64,000 nucleotides of DNA from Sipunculus nudus (taxonomy: Eukaryota > Annelida > Sipuncula > Golfingiida > Sipunculidae), in contig CM049314.1 in the NCBI GenBank assembly GCA_026874595.1, forward strand, positions 10,284,729 to 10,348,728, in the 5' to 3' direction. A program made the position numbers and the translations under genes. The notes under the pieces are model-generated. The model did not search any database and was not told where the DNA came from. It was given only the letters and a program-made list of their open reading frames with translations. This document shows positions 25,001 through 40,000 of the stretch, in pieces (within the stretch, counting starts at the first letter, position 1; each line of letters starts with the position of its first letter).

Positions 25001-28000
25001 CTGAAAATTCAAAACTGAAATTTTCTGATAATATTTACAATCTTCACAATATGCATCACACTTTAAATAAAGATAAATACTGATTTTGGCGGCAAGCAGA
25101 GAGAATATATGTATAAATGCAAACATTAATTCACTATTAAAGATTAAAAAAGGTTGATTATTGATATGTATAATAATCCTAATATACAATCTCTGTTGAA
25201 ACTGGTCCACTGGCTTCTCTAGGGCTAGCACTACTAAATACCAGCATTAGGTTAAGCTCGTATACCTAGCAGCATTAGTTCAGTAGTGAGCTCCTTGTCT
25301 GGAAAAGCGAGGTCACCTGCAGAGAAGGTTATTGAGTGCAGAGAGAGAGAGAAAAGAGAATAAGGTCAAGGTCATTTAATATAGATTACAGGTCAAGGTC
25401 ACATCAGACTGAAATATGGCTCAGTTGTCATGTACACTGCACTTTCAGCTTCATTCAACCAGTTTTTACTCAGTTTAATAAATTGTTGTACACAGTGTGA
25501 CATGACAGAAATAAACGTACATTAACATATATAACCATAACTTTAAATCTAATAGTGCTGATAAAATATTTAGATCAATTATCAGCCATAAGAGAATAAC
25601 CACAATACCTCATTCACAGATTTAATAGATATTTCATACATGAACAGAAACAATAAAATGACAAATTCTGATAGTCAAAGTGTCAAAGTATATGATGCAA
25701 TAAAGGAATATAATGACTTTATTCAGGAAATTTCATTCCCAATTTAACCAACAGATGAATAAGCAGCAGTAACAAAGCACATATCCTAATTTCTACAAAT
25801 GCTTGGCAAATTATGATTCCTTTTTCAAAGTCTTTATTTTTTTTGTTATTTAATAAATGCTACAAATATCTTTTTTTTCTTTTTATAAATGATCGGGAAG
25901 ACAAGATCTGATAAAGCCTCCTGTCTCCTCCGCGCAGTCTTCCTCACTATCTATGGTTGACACTACATTGACTCAAACTAGTCTACCTTATATCTATATC
26001 ACCCAGGACTGTCACATTTATTCAAACAAACATAACTGACTACCAGTCCTCTGGACAGAATATATTGTCAGTAGTTTAACAATTCTTTCAATTGTCCTGT
26101 CCACATATATCATTTATTTAGAATGCTGCGTGGCTTACACTGTCTCATAGGTTAAAACCTCTTGACCAGGGGAAGCGGTTTGTCTTCGCTTGTCAAGATT
26201 ATGATCATAAATGATTATAAAGTTATCTGACCACAGCCCTTTAGGAATTGTTTATATTTATTTTAAAGAAATATGAGAAGATAAGAACTTCATGATTGAT
26301 GATTTTTGTTTAATTGGGAGATGTATTAATAAAGTCATTATTTATTCCTTTGAGGTAATCCATATAAGATAAGACAGTCCTGAAAAACGAAACAATGTGT
26401 TCACCTAGTCACATATGAATACATGGCAATGCAAACATCAGCAGAGAATCACACATGCAGCAAATACTTTTACAAACAGATGTAGAATGACAAATCAACC
26501 AACATACCCGCTTACAGATACAAACATATATATGTATCCATACATTAGCATATGTCTGCAATATATGTACACCCACACACCTGCACCGCATACATATACA
26601 CACATACACACAAATCCACGACTTAACAAAACAAAATATAAGAAACATACCTAGGAATGCCACGTTTTGTACGATTTCTCTTGGTCCCCCGCGTCTTTCC
26701 TGGCCATACGAGAAGCTGCCGCTGCGCCCCATATCCATGGAGGCATGTGATTTTGACTGGCTTGTTGACTGTTTACTGGGTGGTACTAGGGCATGTAATA
26801 TGATGGTCAGAGCAAAATTGATGTCAACTGGTCTCATCTTTGGAGAATCTAGAATTGCACATAAACAGGAAAAATTTGACTTCCATTCTGTCAACCCACT
26901 AATCCAAACAGGAATTAAACTGTGGAAGATAAATATGGCACATAACCCTTTTTAAAAAAATGTTCTAGTGTCAAACCAGTTTCACATGTTAAATTCAGTA
27001 AATTAAAAACCATGTACAAAACAGGTTCCAGACTATGTCATTTTATTAACACAAAATGGTTCCAACACCGTGAGTTGTCATATTTACCCAATATAATAAT
27101 GAATGGCATATAATGAATGACATCAAATGATTGATGGACAGTAATTATATGGGAAGGGAATTAAGACTGGCTACTTCACAATTTATTTTTAATTTTTAAT
27201 ACTATCATGAATTGTGAATGAATGTGAATATATCAGCACAGTATTCAAATCATAAAACAAACATTCTTTACAGGACTTACTAATAAAAAGCCAGTACACT
27301 CCTCATGCAGCAGATATACTGTCACTCTAAATCTCTTTCCCTTTGTTTTGCTTATGTTTTGTATTATAAGGTTCTCCGGGTTTCACCACCAGGGCAGGCA
27401 CAGGGCACAGAACTGTTAACAGACCAATGAGAGCATGGTATTTCATTGTGCATCCAACTCCAAATTTCCAACCCTTCACACCCAGGTCTTGTAAGTTTGA
27501 TAGACTATTACATACCACGCTCTCATCAGTCTGATTACAATTCTTGGCCCTATTATGCAAGCCCTGTTGTTGAAACAAACAAAAACTTACTATACAAACC
27601 AGTGGTTGTAACTGAGGAGATCTTGTATGACTGCAGTGTATAACTGCTGCATAAGGAGTTTAAATAGGCCAACAGAACATGAATTTACTGACCACGCCGT
27701 CCACAGCCCATCCTTATACAGAGGGGGAGGATGAGGTTGACCATCAGATTAATTGTACGTTCCGTCGTTGGGAACACAGACATGCCACCACAAATGTGCT
27801 CCAAGGAGTACTGATCCTGGAGAGTAAAAACATTACGTCAAGCTCATCATGAATCAGGATCACATAATGATTTCAAATATTTCACAGTCTATCATGAAAA
27901 TTTTTATTTTAATACCAATATATTTCTGGGTCATTAAAACAACAATATCATGATCACAATACTGTTCATACATAGTATCATCACTGTAGTACCATCATGC

Positions 28001-31000
28001 ACATATCATTTTATATATTTAACTTAAATTAAATTACATTATTCATTTTTTACATAAATAATGTATGAAATAATTACCACCAGGAATCAAAGAAAATATG
28101 ACAAACAAAAATATCTGCAGAGACATGAGTGATATTATCCCACAGCAGACAAAGGTGGCGCCATACTTATCAATGGCAGCTTGTTCATACTGATAGATAT
28201 CTGCAGAACTATGTCAAGTGAGAGTGAATCATGAAATCTCATCATCACATGAGAATGTCTGCATAGAAAGTCATGATATTTATGACATTACTTGTATTCC
28301 TTTTATTTGGTCCTTTACACACCTTCACACCTGTTACCTTATCCATTAGCCTTTTAACAGTTATCCTGTGGATTTCTAACATCATCTTTAATATATTACC
28401 ATTAGACTTAGCATTATCTGGTATAGAAATACAATTTAATCAAAATAAGTATAAATTAATAAAAATTAAACTTTTGGAAAGACAAAATATTATTAACATC
28501 CTGTCTAGGAAAAGGTATGTGACTGCTGGCTGTAACAGATGTCTTACTTCTCCCACCTGCTAAAGCATGAGAGTTGTTCACTTTTGATCACTCACCCCTA
28601 ATGCCTGCATCTGCATGGCTGTCAGTTTGACAACTGCAGAGCAGAATGGTGATGGAGGTCCAGTCTTGACGGCTGCTCCGTCAGAGCGATGTGCCACACT
28701 GTGTACGCTGTCGCCCATCGTCAGACTGATCTCCTCAGACAGTACAATGTTCAGACACACGTTGATCAGAGTCTGTTAATGCATAAACATGTTAATCAAC
28801 AAACTGAAAGATGTTAAAATTGCATCACAATATATCAAAACAATGGTGCAAAATGGAGATAGAAATATTATGAAAGTCAAAAATGCACCTTATATACATT
28901 AGAACATCATATAATCAGAAACAATGTCTCATTTAATGTAAGGCTATGAAATCTGTATAATAGATATATGAACAGCATGACTGACACTATACAGAAAAGG
29001 ATAACTGATTTTCATTTACAAGGCTACCTGTTTGATTACACTGAACAACTATCATCTCTTTAAATTAAACTTGCTGTATATCTTAAAGTCTCAAAGTGTA
29101 TCATTTCCCTCCCAAACCTCATGTTTTTATTTCTTGACAAAATTTGTCTATTTATTTTTAAGAGATACTAAAAATTATAAAATTAATTTTGAGTAATTTT
29201 TTTTTGCATATAATATATTAGTAAAATAGTCTTCTAATACTGACCTATTTCTGACTGATCATCAATCTACTGATAATCACTTAAAGCAGGTAATAGTTTT
29301 GATAGAAAGGGGGAATTCCAATAACATGTATACAAAAAGGGACTCATACTGCGTAGGTATAGTTGGCATTTGACATAATTTCTACCATTTTATATATCTA
29401 AGTGAAATTTATAACAAAACACTATCCATGTGTACACCTGAATAATTATTACAGGTATGTTAATTATTATGATAATTAAAGTCAGTACTGACCTTCAGGT
29501 GAGGCAGGTGGGCAATAAACTGATGGTGGGTCAGGGTGTCATATATACCTGAAATACAAGATACAAGAAACAAGATTTATTCCATACCAATACAGGAATT
29601 CGCTTTGCGGATGTAAGACATAGTGCTGAGTGAATAACACAGAAAAATTAGTACCGTTTCCCCCCGTGGATAATCCGCTACAGTAGATTATCCGCACCCC
29701 TATTTAGAGCAACAAGGAAAAACACATAACCCTGTGTATAATATGCAGCCTGCTTCTGGCCAAAATCTTGAATGCTACAATTTGTATTTGCCGTAGTCAT
29801 CGAATGTTCACTGGCTCCGTGGGGGTAAACTCTGCCAGTCAGACCGATAAGTCTCTCAGAAGAAGATAGTTACACTTAAAATAGCAAAAAGGTTATTCTC
29901 CTTTAGCTGTCGAGTGTAAAAAAAATGTGCCGTCAAGTGTGCAATACTGACACGTACCTGTTTTAAGTAGGATATAATTTACTGGACAACCACCTGTAAA
30001 ATGCAGGCAAATTACGCCCACTTTATATTATATTAGTCCCTTTCCAAACTCCTTTATATTATCAATATATAAATGCTGTGAAATAAGACCACCTGGCTAT
30101 TACAGATTACGAGTTTTTTTCTGACCAAATTGTTATATTACTATTAAATTGACCTGCCTAATACCGGCACTCGTGCTAATCAAGCGCTGACATGGTTGAT
30201 TGCCCAATGGTGAAGTCGGGGTCACCTGTTTGGGCTCACCGTTTGTTCTATTGTTGTGCGCATGTAGACTGGTACCCTGCTCTATTATGGCCCTCAGTCA
30301 AGCATAGAGACAGGTGTACAACGCCATCTTAAGTACTCCCAGTTGCAACTCCTGACTTACCTGTAGACTGGTTCCAACTCATGCTCATACCGATTGCATG
30401 CTCATACCGATTGTCATGGACATTCACGCGGTCCTGGCCGGTTATTTGTGAAGTTTTCATATAAAATTACTTTCTTTAGTTATTTAAAGTTTTCAAATAT
30501 TGAAAATGAGTTGTTGCACAAAAATTGACTGATGGATGAATAGATGACATGACATACTGAATCTTTGATATTCCACTGTACGTGACATGGATTTATTATC
30601 AATATCTATTAATCTAATCATAAAGGTCACGCGAAATGTACAGCAAACTTTTGACAACTTCTCTGAGCAAACGAAATGTTTATTTTTATCATATGTAATA
30701 CACACTGAAGTTGGAACCAGTCTGCCGGGAGTACTTAAGATGGCGTTGTACGCCCGTCTCTATGATTGGCCTAGAGCAGCGGTGCCATAATAGAGCGGGG
30801 TACCAGTCTAGTGCGCATGTACAGACTACTGAACCCTGGCTGGTGGTTTCAACGGCACCTGGGGCAAACCCTAGATTTCCCCTGACCATGTGACAGACTC
30901 ACACGACCTGCTAATCTGCGTAGTTGAGGTGCCCCTGATGTACAACTGATCAATCTGACCATGACGATGTACACAATAGGGTAACTAATTAACAAAGAAA

Positions 31001-34000
31001 ACCACTAGGCAATTATTCCTCCCTTGGCTCAAGTTGTTTAGAAAGTAATTAAGTGTATCACAGATAATTTCCTAAGGGAATCAATGACCCGGCATAACAA
31101 CCCCAGTGTTGGTGCCCACGGTGCCATCGACAATGACATTAAATGAGGTCAGCCAGACCATGCATCGTCATGCATATTTCAGTTCACAAATCATCAATGT
31201 TCTTCGGCTGTAAGCTACATTAAAGGTATATTTTAAGTATTTGAAATTATGACAGTAAATAAAACCTATTATAATGTTTTCTTATGCCTAATTTGATAAA
31301 GTTCAGTGTGTATTATTACATCTAAGACCGAGCATATTAATGGTGGCTGCGGACAAGACAACACCAACTCGATTTTTGACTGAACACGTGTTTATTTCAC
31401 TCCAGAGCCAACTCGACTTCTCACCAGATGGCGCTATCATCAAACACAGGGACCAGCCCTGAAACACCTTACTGAGTCCAGTATCAATATATCACATGTA
31501 TACACTTCGTTTGCATAAAATCCTTTATTATCACTCACCCTCGGCCCACCAAACGATGTCCAATGTGATGGGGAAAATAGTTTGGAATTATGCTTCCATG
31601 TATAATATGCACAAATGTTTTTTATTTCTATTTCATGGAGAAAAAGTGCGGATTATCCACGGGGGAAAACGGTATAGCATTAAACAAGGCCTACAGGCCT
31701 AATGTGAACCTGTGCAAAGATTTGGAGTGTGAATGGAGGTTTATTTCTCAAATTTAATATTGATCCTTTTAAGTCCTGCATATCTACCTTAGTCATTATG
31801 ATTTCAGCAAAATGGACATTTCGGACCTGCAAGTTTCAGACTAGGACATTCTGAAACTAGAATATGGGTAGTCGACAAGCGACTATGTGTATCTGCAGAA
31901 ATCATAGTGGGACGGGTGAAGTGAGGCATGGAATAAGTGGCAAGGGGAACAGAGTGAGGTGTGTTGTATATTAGCATGGATGTCTGCAGCTTAAACATGA
32001 ATGTAGGTGGTGCCACCTGTCATAAAATCGAGAAAATTGTCCAGGATGTATAAACCTGCAAAATTTCAGGTAGATATGTCAAACCACTGCTGAGATATGA
32101 GTGATTTTACGCCAAGGCAGATGAACAGATGGATGCTGTGCATAAATGGTTGCAGGTGGCACCACCAGTTTTGCATATAATGAAGAGCTATGTGAGATCT
32201 ATACACATGCAAAATTTTTATACATATATACCCATACAGCAACTAGACAAAAATACACTACACCTAAAAACATACACGAATAAAATAGAAACATTGGGTC
32301 TGTTTTTATTGTCATCCTTGTCCCTGAATGATAGAAACAAATACACAGTCGTATAGTGTTGCTTATTAATGTTGTTCATTACCTTACAATCACATTTTCA
32401 TGGGGTAAGAAATATACATAAGTTTTATTCTGGTCATAGTAGGTTTAACACTTAGGTTAAAGGTGAGATGGATTGAACTGTAATCTGGTTATATTCTTAT
32501 TTAAGATGATTTACAATTAAATTTGCAAAACTGATAATCAGCACTAGAATTTCCCAAAGAAATTAATTACACTCTTAATTCATTGAGATTAATTTTAAGG
32601 CTAAGTGGAATCACTGAAACTGGACCTTTTCCCAAGTTAGTTTATCTTTCACACACACTTAATGATATTGGTGACTATAGTGCATATATTTTGGCAGCAA
32701 TCATAAAAGATTTACAGAATACTATCTCAAACATCACTGGCAGGGCTTTCAAAAGACAGAAAATTTGAAGAGTCTAGGACGCTCAGGCATAATTTTAGCC
32801 CAATCTGAAATTAATGCGTCCAAAGGGGCAATGATATGTGTCCAATTTGAAGGGTTTTGCAAAATTTGAATTTTTTTTGTATTTTATGTTATTATCATAT
32901 CATTATTATTATATATTAAGAAATCATGTTATTATATGAATATATGCTTAAAGTGAAATGTAAGCCTCAATTATCAGTGTTTACACTACTGATGTGTTCA
33001 TTTGAGGCAGCTGGTTATGATCATCGACTGCTACGAGGCCCTAGAGCCTGAAATATGTGCATCTTATCAGCTTCGATGACCCTTAACACTGAGCATCCGT
33101 AAGAGATTTCGAGGGTCCGAGATGCTTACCCCGCTTTCCTGAAAGCCCTGTCAGTACATAACTGTTGGTTGGTATCATTTTATGTGTGTGGAGTCAAACC
33201 ATGACCAGACACAAAGTTATTATACACCTCTGCTGGATTTCTATGAAAGGTGATGTAAACCATACATTTTTGTGATTAAACATCTTAAAATATAAACAAA
33301 ACAGCTTACCATTCAGCAGCGCTGCTGCAGCCTCCCAGTCCAGCCTCCTCTGTAATTACAGCAATACAAAGCACAGTCAAAGACAGAAAGTACATGCACT
33401 ACATGTGATGAAATATGTTACATAAAATTCTGAACAGAATATCATCTACATTATGAAAAGTTTATGATAATATATGGGGACTCACCCTTAGATTGGGCTT
33501 CTTGTACATCTTGCTGAAGATACGTTCAAGCCGCCGCAGTATCAGATTGAGGCCGGGTCTCACAGCCTCCTGCGACCACTCAGTGATCGGCAGAATCTGG
33601 GTCATGTATCTAAAAATACAGAACATTAAATATCTCTCACCTAGCCAACATAACAACATTGTACACTGGTATTAATTTTGATTATAATATTAATAATAAT
33701 AAAAAGTGGCCCATGGGCCATGACGCTCAGCTAATTAGACTGGGTGCTCATTTTTTTTAATAATGTTATACATTGTCTGTGAGAATAGCCTATGGCTAAA
33801 ATTACAGTGTTGAAGAAAATGGACAGAAAATAAAAATTTCAGGATTCATATGAGACCTGCCCAGGACCCCCCTGGGTTTCACAGTAGAGGGTTCCAAGGG
33901 AAATGGATACAATTTGTGCCTTGTCTGCCTGGGTGCTCAAAACCATTTTTCAGCCCAAAGGTCACACAATTTAGGTCACCATGACCTAATTTCAGGTTTC

Positions 34001-37000
34001 CAAGGACACTTGACTAAGACCTCCCTGAATTTTATATTAAAAGATTCTAGGCCTAATGGATACAATTTGTGCCCTGTCTGACTGTCTGGGTGCTAATATG
34101 ACATATTTTCCGATAGTTTGCAAAAAATAGGTCATGGTGAATAATTTCAGTTTTCCAAGGACATTGGCCAAGGACATCTCAGAATGTTACATTAGAAGAT
34201 TCTAGGCCTTACAGATACAATGTGTGCCCTGACTGACTGTCTGGGTGCCTTTATGACTTCTTTTCCTAAAGGTCACAAAATATTGGTCATGGTGACCTAA
34301 TTTCAGTTTTCCACAGACATTTGCCAAGGAAGTCTCAGAATGTTACATTAGAAGATTCAAGGCCTAACAAATACAATGTGTGCCCTGCCTGACTTTCTGG
34401 ATGCTCAAAATCCTGTTTTCGGCCTGTAGGTCACAAAATGTAGGTCACCATGACCTAATTTCTGGTTTCCAAGGAGATTTGCCTAGGACCTCCCAGGATG
34501 TTGCATTAGAAGATTCTAGGCCTTATCGATTTAATTGTGCCCCTTCTGACTGTCTGGATGCTAAAAATCTGTTTTCGCCCCTTGGGTCATATAATAAAGG
34601 TCACTATGACCTAATTTCAGGTTTCCATGGAGATTTGCCAAGAAACTCCCAGGATATTGTGTAAGAAGATTCTAGGCTCCACAGATACGATTTGTCCCCA
34701 TCTGACATTCAGGGTGCTCAAATGACATCTTTTCCCTATAGGTCGCAGAATATAGGTCACAGTGACCAAGTTTCAGGTTTCCAAGGACATTTACCTAGGA
34801 TATCCCAATATGTAAGGTTAGAGGTTTCTAGGCCTAATAGATTCAATTTGTGTCCTGTCTGACTGTCTGGGTGCTCAAAATCATGTTTTCAGCCTGGAAG
34901 TCACAAAATGTAGGTCACCATGACCTAATTTCAGGTTTCAAAGGAGATTGCCCAGGACCTCCCTGGATGTACAGTTAGAAGTTTCTAGGTCTAACGGTTA
35001 CGATTTGTGCTCTGTTAACGGCCGTGGCCTGATGGCGGGAAGGACACTGGACAAAGGGTGATCGCTATAGCTCAGCTGACTGTAAGTCAGCTGAGCTAAT
35101 AATAATAATAATAATGTATTATTATAAAAGAAAAAAATATATTGGGATATTTTCTAAAAACAGCCTTATAATATCTGCTATTGGAATATCAAGAAAATGG
35201 AGAGTAAGCATTGAGCCTTAAGGCCTGGCCATTGTGATTCTGAACATAAAAGTAAGTTTAGTGTCTAGAGCCACAAGTACAGAAACTAATTGGTATTTCC
35301 CTATATACAGGCATTTCTTCTATTTTAAGATACATTAATACTTGTAAATGGTTTAAGTTATTTCATTATAAGAAATGGGTTCCTTGATTTGCCAGTGTCT
35401 ATAGCCATATCTGCACAAGGAAATAATCCTGAGAGTTAACTTGATAACTCTAGGTGTACAAGTCCACTAATCTACATTAGGTCTGCTGATCCCATTTGAA
35501 AGGTTGACTACAGCAGTTTGATTGACATTAGTCAGTTCACAGTAAACTCCCTGCTGGGGTGTGCAGTCTGTTTCTAGTTTGTGTGAGGCCAGTTTCACTA
35601 CCCTTTTACCCAATCCTTCACCTGTAAAATAATATGTGTGCTGTAGCACAGCAAATCTGATTACAGCAAACATTATACTGAAGAAACAGATTAAGAAATA
35701 AAAAAATAAAAAATAAAAAAGGGTGAATACCCTCCACACTCACCGCTTCAGCCCTGGGCAGGCCATGGTGGCGGGGTCATAGGGTGCAATCTTCAACAGT
35801 GTGTGGGCCACATCTGCCAGACGCTATCAAGATGGTAAAGTAGTAATAATTAGTAGTAATATGACCCATGATTGTACAATAGTTAGATAACTGTTTAACA
35901 AGGGACCTATGGGTCACGGCGCTCAGCTGATCATGATTGAACTGTTAATGTATCACCATTGTGATACTATATTTAGTCGACAAACCTTATGAATATCATG
36001 GACCTATTAGGCTATTATAAAGGAATATAATGTCATATGTGAGTAAATCATGTATGAAATTACCTGACTGATGGATTAATATGGAGTAAATATAGTGGTT
36101 TATTTTTTATTTATTTGGGAGCTATTGAAAATAGCAATATATTTGAGCAAATATGAATGCAATGACAGAACACTAAGCAGTGGTAGAATGATGATAAGGC
36201 TATTTGTTGAAGGATCATTAGTGTATGAAAGTCCGCAAGATTTCAATTTGACATATATAATGTTATTATTAACTATGCTGAAGAGTGGATTTATGAATTG
36301 TGACTGTATGACATGATATCTCTTAGGTCTTGACAAGGTACATTATATTGATGCCCACCACGTCTACATATTACACAATATTGACATAATTTCTGACACG
36401 TACATAGGTAACAAACAGTTATACAATATATAAAAATATGAATATATCAATATATAACTTGTTCTCGTTTACTGAGGCTGACATTGGGATGGGGTTCGGA
36501 GAAGGAAACAGTGTGGGCAGCAAGGAGGGTTGGATGTAGAGAGAAAAGGAGATAGAGTGAGAGGGACGGAGCATTCAACAGTACTTAAACACCTGGACGG
36601 TTAAAATCTAAAATATTATGAAATGTAAATAAAGTCTGAGAGAAAGAGGTAATCTAGGCTATGGTTGGTTGATATGATTGAAGAAATTGTTGCAAATAAT
36701 ATTTAAAGATCTGACCTTGCGTTTTCATTGGATACCTTTTTGACAGGCTGTTGACAGTTCAACATTTTACACATTTGTCTAATGAGATCCAATTTTTTTA
36801 ATTTAAACTTTAATTAAACTTTTTTTTCAATTTTATGATATGTATACAGTTGCTATAAAATCCCCACTCCACAGGCAGAAGGACTTGATGGAGGGGGGGG
36901 GGGGGGTTACGATGGGAGTTACAACGCCTCTGTCTCTCTGTATATATTTTCTTCAAATTATTAAATTTATGCTATAGCAATAGCACTATTGTTGACAGTG

Positions 37001-40000
37001 CGAAGGAGCAAGGACTTAGTGGGGTGGGGGAAGGGGATGGTGGGAGTTACAATACCCTTGCATATACGTACAGGATATGAAATTTAATTAATCAGAGCTT
37101 ACAGGAAAAAAAAGTTTATTTATAATTATTAAATATTTAAAACAGGCAAGAAAGCTAGAGAAACAAAGCAAATAATTTTAATTCCCATTCTTCTGAGCCA
37201 GGAAATTATGAACAATTTTTACATAAATTCCTTTTTTTATAACATCATTTTTTTCCAGGTTTGAAAATGTAACTATACATTTAGAGTATAACATATATAT
37301 GTGAATATTTCAGTTGATTCACATTTCTTAATTGCATCAACATATATATCTAATAAATTAGGTTTATAGTACCTGTCAACAGAATGGGGTGGAAGGAGGA
37401 AGGGAGGCATAGGGGTGAGAGAGAGAGAAAGAGAGAGAGAGAAAAAGAGAGCTAGAAAGAGAGAAAGGGAAAGAGAGAGAGGAGAAAGGCTCTCTGGTAA
37501 TTACTGCCTGACCCAGCCTGACCCAGACACTCACAGAAGCAGTAGGCAAGGAGTGAAGGTGTTATGTAACAGCCTGGAACACTGTTAACCAATGACTTGA
37601 TGTAAACATTCAAGACATGGTGCTATAAATATGGGTCACTGTGCTCAGCTGAAGTTGACCTTGAAAGTAAAAATCTAAAATAATAATGGAGATCAAGTCT
37701 AAGAGGAAAAGGTTGGTTGACATGATTGGTTTGTATTAATGAGTGAGAAATTGTTGCAAATAATATTTTGTGACAAAACCATGCATTCTCTAATGTCAAA
37801 ATTGAAGCATGTGAGCAGTTTGTAAACATAAGATGTATATTATTACCATGATCATTGGCTGGCTTTTTGATAATTTGTTGACAGTTCAGTAGTTTACACA
37901 TTTGCTCAATTTGATCTATTTTACATAATATATATTATTAAATATATGTATTTTTATTTTATAAAATGTATACAGTTGAAATATAACTGATGTCTCCAGT
38001 CCCCAGATGCAAGGACCTGGTGGTGGTGGTTGGGGGGGGGGGGGGGCTGGAATGATGGGAGTTACAACATCTCTGTATTAACATAGTGTATATACATATA
38101 GGATTTCCATTTAATTCAACAATTCTTACATGATTAAATAGTTCATTCACAATTACATAATATTTAAAAAAGGACAGACAGACTGTTAGACAAACAAAGC
38201 TGATAATATATTTTAATATTTTAAAGTTTTTCATCTGCAATATTACACATCTGAATACATAAATTGCTTTCAAATTTCAGACTTTAATGGCTTAAATCCA
38301 TACACATACAGCATATGAAAGTTATTTCAACAGTGCTTAAAGGAAAAATTTCATAATTAGTATATATATTTAATGATAATTGAGAGATGATGGACAGACA
38401 AGAGCTGATCACTTTATGTTCCATTCTCCTGGGGCAAGAATATGTTTCAATATTAGATCTTAATGTTTTCTAATCCAATTATCTTTCAAATTGAAAAAAT
38501 TGTACACATTTGCAATAATAACTAATGTCCCAGTGCACAGGTGACGGTGAGGTGCTAAGGATCAATGACAGCCGGGGGGGGGGGGGGGGGGGGGGGAAGA
38601 GATGGGATTAACAACACTTTTGCATAAACATTCAGGGCAAACAAAGCCTGATCTCCAATTCTGCTGAGGCTCGAAAATAATGAACACATGTTTGTATTAG
38701 ATCCTCATTTTTTTATTTCAAGTTTGATTTGTATACATTTCCAATATAACATATATTTCTGAATATAAATGTTGATTCATAATTCTAAATTGCATCATCA
38801 TAAATCTCAATCTTGTCATGTAACACCACATCATGCATACAAATGTATATTTATATATTCATGGGGGGGGGGGGAGGGGGTGTGATATGAGAACAATTGT
38901 ACACCTGTCACAGCAGGGGATCTCCCCCAGTGACTGAAACAAATCAGGAACCCTGGCATAGCTGACTTCCAGTGACCCGGAGTGGCCTACCTGCATCTGG
39001 AACAAAGCAAGTGACTACAATAGAGCCTCAAGATAAAATTTAATAACTAGCCTAATTTTCAACCTTTTAGTTTCAAATTTCAGATTTAAACACATTAAAT
39101 ACTTATGTTTACATTCTGAGAAAATTAAATCAACAGTACTCACAGGAAAAAAATTTGCCATGGTCAAAGTTGGGTAAAATTTCAGGTATTGATTTTATGT
39201 TTATGCTAATACCTTATAAAATTTACAAAATACAGATCAAATTTTGGGTATACAATTGAATCTTAATTAAACAAAGTTATATACTTGAAAAAAATTCTCT
39301 AGCTTCAATAATTTTCATGTAACCTGAGTAAATATTTTTCCTGATTTTTTACAAAGTCAATTTTGTTTGTGCACATAACTTAAAACAATTACGCAACACT
39401 GACATCATTTCTGGCATGTGCATAGCGAATGTATAGAAAAATATGTATATTATATATGATCAAAGTCAGATCAGTGGTTTTGATACTAGGCAGTCCTGAA
39501 GTGTAACAAAGGGTTTTTAATGAAAAAATGAAGTTTTTCATTAATATCTCAAAGGAATTAAGTTCTGGTGACCAAATTCTTGGCATGGTAGGGGATTTTG
39601 GAGACATCTTACTGTATGCCTAATTTAAGGAACTTAGAGCTGAAGCTGGGGAGCTGAGCTCTAGCAAACTGCATAACACTAGGTTGATGTAAACAATATG
39701 TGACATGGTGCTTGAAAACTTGAATAAAATCTACAGTTTTTGATCAACTGGTTTCAAATTTTAAATGTTAACAGTTGAAATGCTAACAAAAACATGCTTT
39801 GAAAATTTAATCCACAGCAGTTACAGGAAAAAAACGTGCCATGGTCAAAGTTGGGCAAAGTTTAAGGTACATATTTTTTATTTTTGCTAATATTTTAAAA
39901 AATTTAAAAGATTTTGATCTTATTTTGGGTATACAATTTAATTTTGATTAATAAAAGTTATATAACTGGAAAAAAAGTGCTTAGCTTTAACAAGTTTGGT

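Noticed and set aside
26409-26894. A 161-codon minus-strand frame taken as one exon
   Set aside because: Only 26651-26848 is exon 19. The rest runs through the donor GTATGT into CA/TA-rich intron and reads as Cys/Val-rich noise.
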